Positions 1-8,890 of a stretch of 64,000 nt of DNA are shown piece by piece. Source of the stretch: Pseudarthrobacter oxydans. Its GTDB lineage: Bacteria; Actinomycetota; Actinomycetes; Actinomycetales; Micrococcaceae. Numbering within the stretch: position 1 is the stretch's first letter; each line of letters begins with the position of its first letter. The notes under the pieces were generated by a model that saw nothing but the letters and a program-made list of their open reading frames with translations, was not told the origin of the DNA and ran no database searches. Position numbers and translations under genes: made by a program. The stretch covers positions 86,056 to 150,055 of the forward strand of contig NZ_JAUSSN010000013.1 in the NCBI RefSeq assembly GCF_030812335.1, written 5' to 3'.

Positions 1-730
1 TCAGTCCGATCCCGTCCGTGCCGAAGGACACCTCGTTGTCCAGCCCCAGCCACTCCCCTTCGGGGCGCCGGTACATGTGGATCTGGAGGTCCAGATTGGG
101 GAAGGAGTAACTGCCCTTGCCCGGGGGAACGCGGGCGGCAATGCCGTTGGCGGTGTCCACCAGGCCGACGAGCCGGGCGAGGTCGCTGCTGTCCTTCCGG
201 TCCGTCAGCGGATGCCCGGTGTGCAGCCAGACCGTGCCCGACCCGGCGCGGTGCCCGGCGGCAATCCGCATTTCGAGGGATGCGATGTAGCCGCCCGGCC
301 AGATGCTCGCGGCGTCGTAGGGTTCGCAGTCCTCCGGCGCGGGAATCCTGGGATCCTCAAATGCCGCGATGGCGCTGGTGTCGGAGGTGATCATCCGCCA
401 CGCCGTGGCGCGGATCGCGGTGCGGCCGCCAGCGGTCAGCTCGGCCTGCACCAGTTCGATCGTCCGGCCCGGGCGGAGGGTCGTGGTGACGACCTCGAAC
501 TCGCCGCCGGGAATAAGGCCAAGAATCTCGTAGCTCAGGCGCGCCATCCGCATGTCGTCGCGCGGCTCATGCCGGTCCAGGCAGTCGGCCATGATGCCGG
601 AGGCGGGAGCCATGTGCTGCTCGTGCTCATTCCAGGCGCCCTGCGCGTGGATGGTGGAGCGGAAACGCCCGCCGCCCAGTACCTCGTAGTAGAAGTCGCC
701 CTCGGCAAGCTCCGGTAGTTCAGCAGTCAT
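1..730 (-). CDS. Thioesterase-superfamily protein, C-terminus cut by the window edge
   Basis: Read on the minus strand from an ATG at 730, the frame stays open to the left edge, so about 243 residues are visible and the stop lies outside. The N-terminus (DFYYEVLGGGRFRSTIHAQG) followed by a long beta-rich stretch resembles the acyl-CoA thioesterase II-like (TesB / 4HBT_3) double-hotdog family, whose members hydrolyse acyl-CoA to free acid and CoA. That assignment rests on overall similarity and no catalytic residues were pinned down. It is transcribed divergently from the DUF4956 operon across a 260-bp gap. Part of that gap (844-861) is a tandem 9-bp repeat CGGTCACCG of unknown meaning. Confidence 0.75.
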   Translation of the reverse strand, partial: MTAELPELAEGDFYYEVLGGGRFRSTIHAQGAWNEHEQHMAPASGIMADCLDRHEPRDDMRMARLSYEILGLIPGGEFEVVTTTLRPGRTIELVQAELTAGGRTAIRATAWRMITSDTSAIAAFEDPRIPAPEDCEPYDAASIWPGGYIASLEMRIAAGHRAGSGTVWLHTGHPLTDRKDSSDLARLVGLVDTANGIAARVPPGKGSYSFPNLDLQIHMYRRPEGEWLGLDNEVSFGTDGIGL

Positions 731-989
731 CAACGTCTGCCCTTTCGCGTGGCTGGTAATCCCAGAACACACTATCGCTTCCGCACCGGCGGCAGGCCCA
801 CCGCACAGCACGAACCCGGCAGACACCTTGCCGGCTGCGACCTCGGTCACCGCGGTCACCGCGAGCGCAACACACGCCACAGGTGCAACATCCGCAACTC
901 ATATCCCAGCCATGGTCCCGGCACAGTTCCCGCACAGCCCCGCCGGGAATCGTAGGGACCAATCCACCCACTGATTCCGGAGCACCCCC

Positions 990-1628
990 ATGACACCCCT
1001 TGTTCTCATCGCCGCCGACCTGGCCGCCATCACCGTCCTGACCTTCGCCCTGTACCTGCGCCGGGACCTTGTGGTGTCCTACCTCGGCATGAACGTCGGC
1101 GTCATGGCCGTGGCCGTCGCACTCTCCGGCTCGGCCGCCGGCATCGGCCTGGGCCTGGGCCTCTTCGGCGTCCTCTCCATCATCCGGCTCCGCTCCACCG
1201 AACTGGCCCAGCACGAGGTGGCCTACTACTTCTCCGCCCTGGCCCTGGGCCTCATTGCGGGACTCGGGATCGAGCCGGTGTGGCTCCCGCTGGCACTGAT
1301 GGCCCTGATCCTCCTGGTGATGTTCGTCGGTGACCACCCCCGGGTCCTGCCGGCCTACCGCCACCAGACCGTCATCCTGGACCGTGCCATCGCCGCGGAC
1401 AGCGAACTGCACGCCCGGCTCGAGGAAGTCCTCCACGGCACGGTCCACTCGGCCACCGTGCAGGAACTGGACCTTGTCAATGACAAGACGATCGTTGACG
1501 TCCGCTACGCCTACCGCCCGGCGAGAGCCCCGCAGACATTCACCCCCGCAGCCGGGTCCCTCCTCGCCGACACCCACGGGGACCTGTCCCGGCAGGACCT
1601 GGCCCCGGCCACGGCAGGCGCGGCATGA
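990..1628 (+). CDS. DUF4956 domain-containing membrane protein
   Basis: A 212-aa protein with about four hydrophobic segments in residues 4-25, 33-65, 82-105 and 107-122, and a soluble C-terminal half. The conserved SIIRLRSTELAQHEVAYYF stretch after the second segment is characteristic of DUF4956. Members are usually encoded next to VTC-domain polyphosphate-polymerase-like proteins, and that is the case here. A CCGGAG ribosome-binding site lies 8 nt before the ATG, and the stop overlaps the next start as ATGA, so the two are translationally coupled. Molecular function is unknown; a role as the membrane partner of the VTC protein is inference. Confidence 0.85.
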   Translation: MTPLVLIAADLAAITVLTFALYLRRDLVVSYLGMNVGVMAVAVALSGSAAGIGLGLGLFGVLSIIRLRSTELAQHEVAYYFSALALGLIAGLGIEPVWLPLALMALILLVMFVGDHPRVLPAYRHQTVILDRAIAADSELHARLEEVLHGTVHSATVQELDLVNDKTIVDVRYAYRPARAPQTFTPAAGSLLADTHGDLSRQDLAPATAGAA

Positions 1629-2405
1629 ACGCGGCCATCTCAGCGGGCCTGCGGCACCTGCCGGCCGTGGGGCTGGAAGAACTGAACACCGCGGCGGCCC
1701 TGCAGACCAGGGTGGACCGCAAATACGTGATCCCCGTCCTGCAGGCCAAACAGCTGCTCGCCTCGCTGGACTCCGGCGTCCGGATTCTCGAGATGGACGG
1801 GCTGCGGACCTTCGAGTACGACTCCGTGTACTTCGACACGCCGCAGCGGGACAGCTATCTGCTGGCAGCCAGGGGCCGGCGGCGCCGCTTCAAGGTCCGC
1901 ACCCGGACCTACGTCGACAGCGACGCAAGCTTCCTGGAAGTGAAAACGGAAGGCGGCCGCGAGGCCACGGTCAAGGAACGCATCCCTTACGCCCCGGCCG
2001 ACCGGAGCCGGATCACCGCCGAAGGCCTCACCTACGTCAACGAGACGCTTGCCGCCGCCGTCGGGTCGGTCCCGGCCGGACCGCTGGGCCCGGTGCTCGA
2101 GACCCGCTACCGGCGCACCACACTGTTCCTGCCGGGTTCCGGCAGCCGGGCCACCCTGGACGAAGCCGTCCTGGCAGCGCCCGGGGCAGCCCGCCTGGCT
2201 CCTGGACGGGTCCATGGTGCTCGAGACCAAGTCGGGCTCCGCCGCCGGACCGCTGGACCGGTATCTCTGGGCCAACGGCGTCCGGCCCAGCCGCATCTCC
2301 AAGTTCGCCACCGGCATGGCCGCCCTCTGCCCGGAGCTGCCGGTCAACCGCTGGCACAGCACGCTCGGCCGGAGCCTGCATCTGACCCCGGCACCGACCG
2401 ACTGA
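1625..2405 (+). pseudogene. VTC-domain (polyphosphate polymerase-like) protein, frameshifted
   Basis: The first 185 or so codons from the ATG at 1625 encode a VTC/triphosphate-tunnel domain: RVDRKYVIPV near the start, FEYDSVYFDTP, RRRRFKVRTRTY and FLEVKTEGG, which supply the basic and acidic tunnel residues of this fold. Around 2170-2190 the homology moves to the +1 frame, which carries the end of the domain (WLLDGSMVLETKSGSAAGPL, then a stop at 2403-2405). The uninterrupted frame instead runs on into the next gene. One extra base in the CCCGGGGCAGCCC run would explain this. It is either a sequencing error or a real inactivating mutation. VTC domains make polyphosphate from ATP in eukaryotes; the bacterial role is less certain. 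Confidence 0.75.
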
Positions 2406-2428
2406 CCCCTTCTTTTTCCGTCGCCGCC

Positions 2429-3828
2429 ATGGCGCTCGCCGTCTCGCTGGCCGGCTGCTCGGTGCCCGGCACCGCCGCATCCACCGGACAGGCCGGGACG
2501 GCGTTGGCATCGGGAGCCCAGGCCCTGACCGTCGCATCGGTGGACGAGGACACCCACTTTGACGCCGACGACCTGAGCTGGGACACCGCCGGGGAGGTGG
2601 GCGTGACGCTCGCGGACGGTGCCAGCTCGGTGGCGGCCGGCTCGTCGTCGGACGCTGTCAAGGTCGACGGCGACACGGTCACCATCAGCGCCGCCGGCAC
2701 GTACCGGCTCGCCGGCGGACTGTCCGACGGCCAGGTCGTGGTCGCTGCCGGAGAGGAGGACCTGGTGCGCGTCATTCTGGACGGCGTGTACCTCAGCAGC
2801 TCCACGGGTTCCCCGTTTGTGGTCCAGAGCGCCAACGAGGCCCTTGTCTACCTCGCGGACGGCTCCGCCAATGCGCTGCAGGACGCCGCCGATTACGCGG
2901 ACCAGGGCGAGGACTCCCCCAACGCCGCGCTCTATTCCATGGCCGACCTGACCATCGCCGGCGGCGGCTCCCTGACGGTTAGCGGCCGGTACAACGACGG
3001 CATCGTCTCGAAGGACGGCCTCGTCCTGGCCGCGGGCAATGTGACCGTGAACGCGGCGGACGACGGCATCCGGGGCAAGGACTACACCGTCCTGCTGGAC
3101 GGCGCGTACACCGTCACCGCCGGCGGGGACGGGGTGAAAGCGGACAACGAGACCGACGAGGGCCGCGGCTGGCTCCTGGTCAGCGGAGGAACACTGACCG
3201 TCGGCGCCGGGGACGACGGGGTCAACGCGTCCGGCGGAAGTTCAAGCACCGGCACCCAGGCCGGCCAGGCAGCGGGCCCGGGCGGCGGGATGGGAGGCGG
3301 CAAACTGTCGGCGACTACTCCGTTGACATCAGCGGCGGAACTCTCACCATCAACTCACAGGGCGATGGGCTGGACTCCAACGGCAACGCCAGCATCTCCG
3401 GCGGCACCGTCGTCGTCAACGGACCCAGCAACGACGGCAACGGCGCGCTGGACGTCAACGGAGAACTGGCAGTCACGGGCGGCACGGTCGCGGCGGCCGG
3501 CAGCGCGGGCATGGCGGTGACGCCGGGAACATCGTCCTCGCAGTCGGGCGTCCAGCTGACCTTCGGCACGGCTGTTGCCGCCGGAACGACCATCCAGCTG
3601 GCAGACACCAGCGGCAACGTCGTGGCCACGTTCGTGACGGCGAAGATGACCGCGTCCCTGGTCTACTCCTCGTTCGAGATCAGGGACGGCGAGGACTACA
3701 CCGTCTACACCGGCGGAACGGCCGACGTCGGGGCGGGCCTGGGCGACGGGACTCTCGACGGGGCGCAGGAGCAGGGCACCGTCACCGCGGGCGAGTACAC
3801 GGCAGCCCGGGGCCCCGGCAGCCGCTAG
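2429..3828 (+). pseudogene. Cthe_2159-like carbohydrate-binding lipoprotein, frameshifted
   Basis: The reading frame starts at or near the ATG at 2429. The N-terminus MALAVSLAGCS holds a lipobox (LAGC), so the product would be an exported lipoprotein. The body is a run of parallel-beta-helix repeats (GGSLTVSGRYNDGIVSKDG, DDGIRGKDYTV, GGTLTVGAGDDGVN), as in the Cthe_2159 (DUF4353) family, whose founding member binds polygalacturonate. After a Gly-rich linker at about 3270-3300 the frame is lost. The continuation (GDYSVDISGGTLTINSQGDG) sits in another frame and ends at 3828, consistent with a one-base deletion near 3300. The n-region lacks basic residues, so a start further upstream (for example the CTG at 2402) is possible. 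It closes the DUF4956-VTC operon. Confidence 0.7.
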
Positions 3829-3836
3829 GCCCACAC

Positions 3837-3862
3837 GACGGGGGCCGCGCGCGGCCCCCGTC
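3837..3862 (+). terminator. Perfect 26-nt GC-rich palindrome after the DUF4956-VTC operon
   Basis: The sequence is fully self-complementary over 26 nt, with half-site GACGGGGGCCGCG, starting 8 nt after the stop of the carbohydrate-binding gene. It has no T-run, which is common for actinobacterial terminators. Termination is inferred from position. Confidence 0.6.
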
Positions 3863-4003
3863 AGTGGCTCAACGACGGAGCCGACCCCTTGATCCCGCTG
3901 TCTTCCCGCCCGGACCCGCGGCCGCCGGTCCCCCTTCGATTGGCTGGACTGGGTAGACTCGGAATCAGACTTTCCGCGACTATTCCACCGAAGAGGTGCC
4001 CCC

Positions 4004-4717
4004 CTGATTCGAGTCATCAGCTACAACCTGCGAAAGCACCATGCCATCGGTGAGCTGGTTAACCTGGCAAGCAATTTTGAGATTGATGCCTTGTGTCTCC
4101 AGGAGTGCGACACGAACGACCTCCCGGACACCATAGGTGACCTGCACCTTGCCGACGCCACCAAGGGCAACCGGCTGGGCCTGGCGATCTACTACCGCAT
4201 GGACCGGTTCACGGCGTACGAGACGAAGACCTTCGCGCTGAAGAAATCGCTGCACGACCGCGTCCTGTCCCCTGCGCACGAGCGGCTGATCGGCACCCGG
4301 GTGATCGACAATGAGACGGACCACGACCTCGTCATCGCGTCGTTCCACGCGGCCCCCCTGACGGCGTCGAACTCGCTGCGCCGGAACCAGATCCACGCCG
4401 CGCACGCGGAACTGCTCAGCATGCGCGGCGGCCTGATGTCCCTGATGGTGGGCGACTTCAACTACCCCTTCTTCACCAAGAACCTCACGGCCAAGATGAA
4501 GGATGCCGGCTACGACCTGACCCTCAGTGACCGGCGGACATACACGCGGTACAAGGTCTTCAAGGGCCACTTCGACTTCGCCACCTCCCAGGGGCTGAAT
4601 ATCGAGAGTGTTGAAACCCTGCCTCGCGGGGCATCGGACCACCTCCCCATCCTCATTTCGGCGGAGTACGGCCAGGACGCGCCGGTGGCCGGCGACTCCG
4701 CGGCCCCTGCCGCGTAG
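4004..4717 (+). CDS. Endonuclease/exonuclease/phosphatase-family protein
   Basis: About 237 aa of the EEP fold. The metal-dependent phosphoesterase motifs appear in order: VISYNLRKH at the N-terminus, LCLQECD (metal-binding Glu) near residue 32, the SFHAAPLTASNSLRRNQIHA strand-helix, MVGDFNYP (Asp/Asn) near residue 150, and ASDHLPI (catalytic His) near the end. The first ATG in frame is at 4091, but that would delete the first motif. Conserved sequence starts at a CTG at 4004, 7 nt after a GAAGAGG ribosome-binding site, so a rare CTG start is proposed. The substrate cannot be read from sequence (DNA, phosphoinositide or other phosphodiesters are possible). SulP follows 11 bp downstream and is probably co-transcribed. 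Confidence 0.8.
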   Translation: MIRVISYNLRKHHAIGELVNLASNFEIDALCLQECDTNDLPDTIGDLHLADATKGNRLGLAIYYRMDRFTAYETKTFALKKSLHDRVLSPAHERLIGTRVIDNETDHDLVIASFHAAPLTASNSLRRNQIHAAHAELLSMRGGLMSLMVGDFNYPFFTKNLTAKMKDAGYDLTLSDRRTYTRYKVFKGHFDFATSQGLNIESVETLPRGASDHLPILISAEYGQDAPVAGDSAAPAA

Positions 4718-4728
4718 CCAGGCCCACC

Positions 4729-6423
4729 GTGAGCGGCGCCAGGACACTGAAACTCCCGCCCGGCCTCAGAATGATGCGGGACTATGAACGCCCCTGGCTG
4801 AAATCTGACCTCGCCTCCGGCGCCGCACTCAGCGCGTTCCTCATTCCGGCCGGAATGGCTTACGCCGAGGCCGCCGGGCTGCCGGCCGTCACGGGCCTCT
4901 ATGCCTCGATCGTCCCCCTGCTCGCCTATGCGGTCTTCGGGCCCTCCCGAGTCCTGATCATCGGCCCGGATTCCAGCCTGGCACCGATGATCGCCGCTGC
5001 CGTCCTGCCGCTGGCCGGCAAGGATCCCGACGAGGCGGTGGCGCTCGCCGGCCTTCTGGCCCTGCTGATCGGAGGCCTGCTGCTGGTCGGCAAGGTCTTC
5101 AGACTGGGGTTCGTGACCGGGCTGCTGTCCAAGCCCATCCGTGTCGGCTACCTCAACGGAATCGCGATTGTCATCATGCTGAGCCAGCTGCCCAAGCTGC
5201 TCGGCATGTCGGGCACGGGCGGGTCCCTGGTCACCAGCGCCACCGGGACGGTCCAGGCGGTGGCCCAGGGCGGCATCAATCCGTTGGCGCTGCTGTTCGG
5301 CGCCGGCACCATCGCCGTCATCGTCGGATGCCGCTTCCTGCCGTGGAAGCTTCCGGGTGTGCTGCTCGCCGTCGTGGCAGCCACGGCACTCACCGCCGTC
5401 CTGGACCTGACGACGGCGCTTCCCACCGTGGGGGCCCTGCCCCAAGGCCTGCCGGCTCCCGCCCTCGGCGGCATCACCATGGAGGATGTCATCGCCCTGC
5501 TCGGCCCGGCGGCCGGCATCGCCCTGATCGCCTTTGCCGATACCACAGTGCTCTCCAAGAGCTTCGCCGCCCGGAGCGGTGTCCAGGTGGACGGGAACCA
5601 GGAAATGGGAGCCCTCGGCGTGGCGAACGTGGCCAGCGGCCTCTTTGGCGGATTCCCGATCTCCGGCAGCACCTCGCGCACCCCGATCGCCGTCGAGGCC
5701 GGCGCCAAGAGCCCGCTGAGCGGAGCCGTTGCCGCCGCCCTTGTGTTGCTGTTCATGATCCTGGCACCCGGGCTGACGACATTCCTGCCCTCCAGCGTGC
5801 TGGCCGGAGTCGTGATGGTCGCCGCGGCGTCGATCCTCGACGTGAAAACGCTCTTCCGGCTGCTCCGGATGAGCCGGACCGAGGCCGCATTGCTGGTCGC
5901 GACCTTCCTGGGCGTCGCCTTTGTGGGTGTCCTCGAAGGCATCGTGGTCGCGATCGGCCTGTCCCTGATCGCTTTTGTGCTGCGCGCCCTGGACCCCTAC
6001 CGCACCGAACTGGGCAGCGTGGGAGACGTGCCCGGTTACCACGACCTGAACCGGCACCCCGAGGGCCAGCGCGTCCCCGGGCTCGTGATTGCGCGCTTCG
6101 ATGCCCCGTTGTTCTTCGCCAACGGCGCCGTCTTCACCGAACACATCCGCACTCTGGTGTCCAACGCCCCGGAACCGGTCCGGTGGGTGATCGTGGCCTC
6201 GGAGGCCATCACCGGCCTGGACACCACCGCCCTGGATGACCTCGTGGCCCTCGACGACGAGCTCGCGAAGCGCGGCATCAGCCTGGTCTTCGCCGAAATG
6301 AAGGGCCCCATCAAGGACCGTCTGATCCGGTTCGGCGTCAGCAGCCGGTTCGGGCCGGACCACTTCTTCCCCACCGTCAATAACGCGGTGCGGAGCTACA
6401 AGAGGGCGTTCGAGCTGGAATAG
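4729..6423 (+). CDS. SulP-family inorganic anion transporter with STAS domain
   Basis: A 564-aa membrane protein starting at GTG. The entry motif IPAGMAYAEAAGLPAVTGLY and the following GPSRVLIIGPDSSLAPM are the hallmark of SulP/SLC26 carriers. About 10-12 hydrophobic segments follow to residue 420, including a conserved GGFPISGSTSRTPI stretch. A C-terminal STAS domain (about 450-550: VIARFDAPLFFANGAVFTEH, then AITGLDTTALDDL) contains the conserved position often regulated by phosphorylation. Family members move sulfate, bicarbonate or related anions, and the substrate is not decidable here. It is full length and likely shares a transcript with the upstream EEP gene. Confidence 0.93.
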   Translation: MSGARTLKLPPGLRMMRDYERPWLKSDLASGAALSAFLIPAGMAYAEAAGLPAVTGLYASIVPLLAYAVFGPSRVLIIGPDSSLAPMIAAAVLPLAGKDPDEAVALAGLLALLIGGLLLVGKVFRLGFVTGLLSKPIRVGYLNGIAIVIMLSQLPKLLGMSGTGGSLVTSATGTVQAVAQGGINPLALLFGAGTIAVIVGCRFLPWKLPGVLLAVVAATALTAVLDLTTALPTVGALPQGLPAPALGGITMEDVIALLGPAAGIALIAFADTTVLSKSFAARSGVQVDGNQEMGALGVANVASGLFGGFPISGSTSRTPIAVEAGAKSPLSGAVAAALVLLFMILAPGLTTFLPSSVLAGVVMVAAASILDVKTLFRLLRMSRTEAALLVATFLGVAFVGVLEGIVVAIGLSLIAFVLRALDPYRTELGSVGDVPGYHDLNRHPEGQRVPGLVIARFDAPLFFANGAVFTEHIRTLVSNAPEPVRWVIVASEAITGLDTTALDDLVALDDELAKRGISLVFAEMKGPIKDRLIRFGVSSRFGPDHFFPTVNNAVRSYKRAFELE

Positions 6424-6437
6424 GGGCCCCCGGCGCC

Positions 6438-8117
6438 TCAGCCCAGCAGCGGAATCACATCGATCCTGCCGTCCGGGCTGACCGTCACGAGCACCTGCTT
6501 TCCGGTGACACCCTCGAGTTCCCCTGCCAGCCGGCCGGCGAGCTGGCCGTCGTCGCCAGCGGCAGCGGCGCCGGGCGCGACGTCGGCCCGTCTCCAGACG
6601 GTCACCCCGGCCCCGGTGACGTCCTCGATGGCCCTGTGCAGCGGCGCCGGATCGGTGCCGGTCACCAGGACGACGTGACCGATCGTCCGTTTCCGGGCGG
6701 GCTGCGCCGCCGCGAGGACAGCACGTTCGTGGCGCCACACCGCGAAGTGGTAGCCGGCGACGAGGCCGGTGGCCACCAGCAGACCGAGCGGGGCCCGGAT
6801 CCTGTCCACCACGCTGCCGCCCAAGATGTCGCCCAGGACGTACTCGAACACCCGGTAGCCGATCACCAGCAGGGTGATGACGGCGACCACGGCGCTGAGG
6901 CCGAACACCACTATTAGGTAGATCCGGCGGGCGTTCTGCCAGTTCCCGGTGTCGCCGGCAGGGCTGGGCGCCGCCGCCGCCGGGGTCCTCTCCAGGGGCT
7001 TCCACGTGAGCCACCAGACAACGCCGCCGACCAGGAGCGAACTGATGCCGCCGAGCAGGAGGGTGCGTGCCCCGGAGCCCGCCAGCGGGTTCGCCGCCAT
7101 GGCCAGGGCGGCGTTCACGATCACGCCGATCCCGGAGGCGGCGGCCACGAGGGCGACGCCGGACGTCACCAGACGGCTTCCCTGCCGGATGGCTTCGGAA
7201 CTGTCGCGGGCCAGCCCGCGGTGGTACGCCCAGACCAGTGACCCGATCGCGGCGGCGGCGACGGCCGGCGCCAGCGGCTCGAGCAGCTGGTTCATCGGTT
7301 CGGTGCGGTCGAAGGCGAGCCGCAGCAGGACGAATACCGTGATCCCCGCGCCGCCGAGGGTCAGCACCCCGGCGCCGAGGACCCCGACGGCGATGAGGCC
7401 GACGCTGGCGAGATCGCCGCGCAGGCGACGACCGCCGTCGTGCTGCCAGTGCCACCACCAGACCAGCCCGCCTCCCGCGGCCCAGACGAGGGACTGCAGC
7501 GCGGACACCCACCAGGGCTTGCCGACCGTCGAGGCGGCCAGCGCGCCGCGCAGAGCGGCGTCAAGCAGGACAGACAGGGCTGAGACGGCGCCGCTGACCC
7601 CGATCACGAGCCCGATGTAGCTGCTGAGGACCGTGGGGGCGTCGGCGATGTCCAGGGGCCGCTTGCGCGGGTGCCGCCACATCCACCGGTGCCAGACCCA
7701 GACGGCTGCCCACACCAGCCCGGTGGCCAGGGCCGGGCGCCACTGCAGCGACCGGCCGCCGATCAGCGTGGTCACCGTGCTGAGCAGGTTGCTCGTCGCC
7801 AGCACCAGGGAAAGCACGTAGGCGCCGGTCACATACAGTCCCCAGCCGACGGACGCCCGCTCCGCCTCGTCGTCCAGGCGCCGCCAGACAACCCACCAGA
7901 GGAGCGCGGCCAAGGGTCCGCCGATCAGCGCGAAGGCCAGGGAGCGCGCCAGACCGGCCACGTCTCCGGTGGCCAGCACGGTGTCCGCCACGAGGAGCCG
8001 TCCCAGCAGACCGCTGAGCCCGACGGCGGCGATCACCACGAGGGCGAAGAGCAGCAGGTAGGTGATGAGGCGGCGGACGGTCCGCTGGGCTCCGCCCACG
8101 GCGGAGTCAGCGCTCAT
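6438..8117 (-). CDS. DUF5671-type polytopic membrane protein
   Basis: From the ATG at 8117 the product is 559 aa with roughly 14 hydrophobic segments organised as repeated units, each with a Trp-rich cytoplasmic motif (LLWWVVWRRLDDEAERASVG, WVWHRWMWRH, VWWWHWQHD, VWWLTWKPLE). This repeated arrangement matches DUF5671 proteins. The last 110 residues are soluble. Its start overlaps the stop of the upstream small membrane protein by one base (TGATG), which indicates coupled translation. The frame stays open further upstream, but that extension is only a shadow of the neighbour. Function is unknown. Confidence 0.8.
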   Translation of the reverse strand: MSADSAVGGAQRTVRRLITYLLLFALVVIAAVGLSGLLGRLLVADTVLATGDVAGLARSLAFALIGGPLAALLWWVVWRRLDDEAERASVGWGLYVTGAYVLSLVLATSNLLSTVTTLIGGRSLQWRPALATGLVWAAVWVWHRWMWRHPRKRPLDIADAPTVLSSYIGLVIGVSGAVSALSVLLDAALRGALAASTVGKPWWVSALQSLVWAAGGGLVWWWHWQHDGGRRLRGDLASVGLIAVGVLGAGVLTLGGAGITVFVLLRLAFDRTEPMNQLLEPLAPAVAAAAIGSLVWAYHRGLARDSSEAIRQGSRLVTSGVALVAAASGIGVIVNAALAMAANPLAGSGARTLLLGGISSLLVGGVVWWLTWKPLERTPAAAAPSPAGDTGNWQNARRIYLIVVFGLSAVVAVITLLVIGYRVFEYVLGDILGGSVVDRIRAPLGLLVATGLVAGYHFAVWRHERAVLAAAQPARKRTIGHVVLVTGTDPAPLHRAIEDVTGAGVTVWRRADVAPGAAAAGDDGQLAGRLAGELEGVTGKQVLVTVSPDGRIDVIPLLG

Positions 8118-8710
8118 CACTTCACCGCCGGGTTCTGGCACACCGTCAGCTGCCAGGGAGCCCTGTCGACCAGCCACTGGTCCCCCGTCTTGACCAGGTC
8201 GAATTCGTCCTCTATCTGGTACTCGGCACTTCCGAACGGCCCGCCACCCTCGGAGACGGTGATCAGCACCCTGACGTCCGCCGAGGCAGGCCGCTCTGTC
8301 GTTGAGACGAGTGTGACACGGAGGTTGTCCCCCGACATCCGTTCCATGCTGGTACTGCAACGGTTCTTGGCGGCGTCCGTCAGGTAGGCGGCCGCGGCAG
8401 CCTCGTCCCCGGCAATCACCGCGGCGGAATACCGCTGGACCACCCCGGCGGGAGTGGCCTCGTCCACCGGCGCCGGCTCGCCGCGGGTGAACACAACAAT
8501 CAGGGCGACAGCCACGATCACGGCGATAGCGGCAAGAATGGCGAGCAGCGTGCGGTCCGGCCGGCGCGGCTCTGCTGCGGTCCCCGTGCCCGACGGTCCT
8601 GCCGACGCCGGCCCGGCCGGTTCTGCTGCGGGTACCGCTGCGGGTACTGCCGCTGGCGGTGCTGCCGGTTCGGGCACATCCGGCTCGGGTTCTTTCGCCT
8701 CTGGACTCAT
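8117..8710 (-). CDS. Single-pass membrane protein with extracytoplasmic DUF4878/NTF2-like domain
   Basis: A 197-aa protein. The first 65 residues are an Ala/Pro-rich, acidic cytoplasmic tail with the repeat AAVPAAVPAAEP. One transmembrane helix follows (LLAILAAIAVIVAVALIVVF), then about 110 external residues. The external part begins with ATPAGVVQRYSAAVIAGDEAAA, the pattern of DUF4878/NTF2-like lipoprotein domains. The start is set at the ATG (8710) that begins MSPEAKEPE; longer versions have no family support. It precedes and overlaps the DUF5671 gene. No biochemical role can be assigned. Confidence 0.72.
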   Translation of the reverse strand: MSPEAKEPEPDVPEPAAPPAAVPAAVPAAEPAGPASAGPSGTGTAAEPRRPDRTLLAILAAIAVIVAVALIVVFTRGEPAPVDEATPAGVVQRYSAAVIAGDEAAAAAYLTDAAKNRCSTSMERMSGDNLRVTLVSTTERPASADVRVLITVSEGGGPFGSAEYQIEDEFDLVKTGDQWLVDRAPWQLTVCQNPAVK

Positions 8711-8890
8711 GCCGCCAGTATGTAGCAACCGGGGCGCGCCGTCATGGTGTCTTTCGGCCCGTCCCGTCCTGACCTGCACTTATGCCGACCCCGGACGGCC
8801 CTCGCCAGCAGCAGGCACCAGCCCCGAAAGACAGGTCCCGGTCGGCGCGGGCACGTCGACGCGGCCCGCGGCAGGCACTACGCTCGGGAA

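Noticed and set aside
844..861. PhoP-box-like direct repeats
   Set aside because: The repeat period is 9 bp (CGGTCACCG) rather than 11 bp, and the hexamer does not match GTTCAC.
4510..7512. 1000-codon ORF on the minus strand
   Set aside because: It is antisense to the SulP gene, whose family motifs are clear, and reads as low-complexity Arg/Gly/Asp sequence typical of GC-rich shadows.
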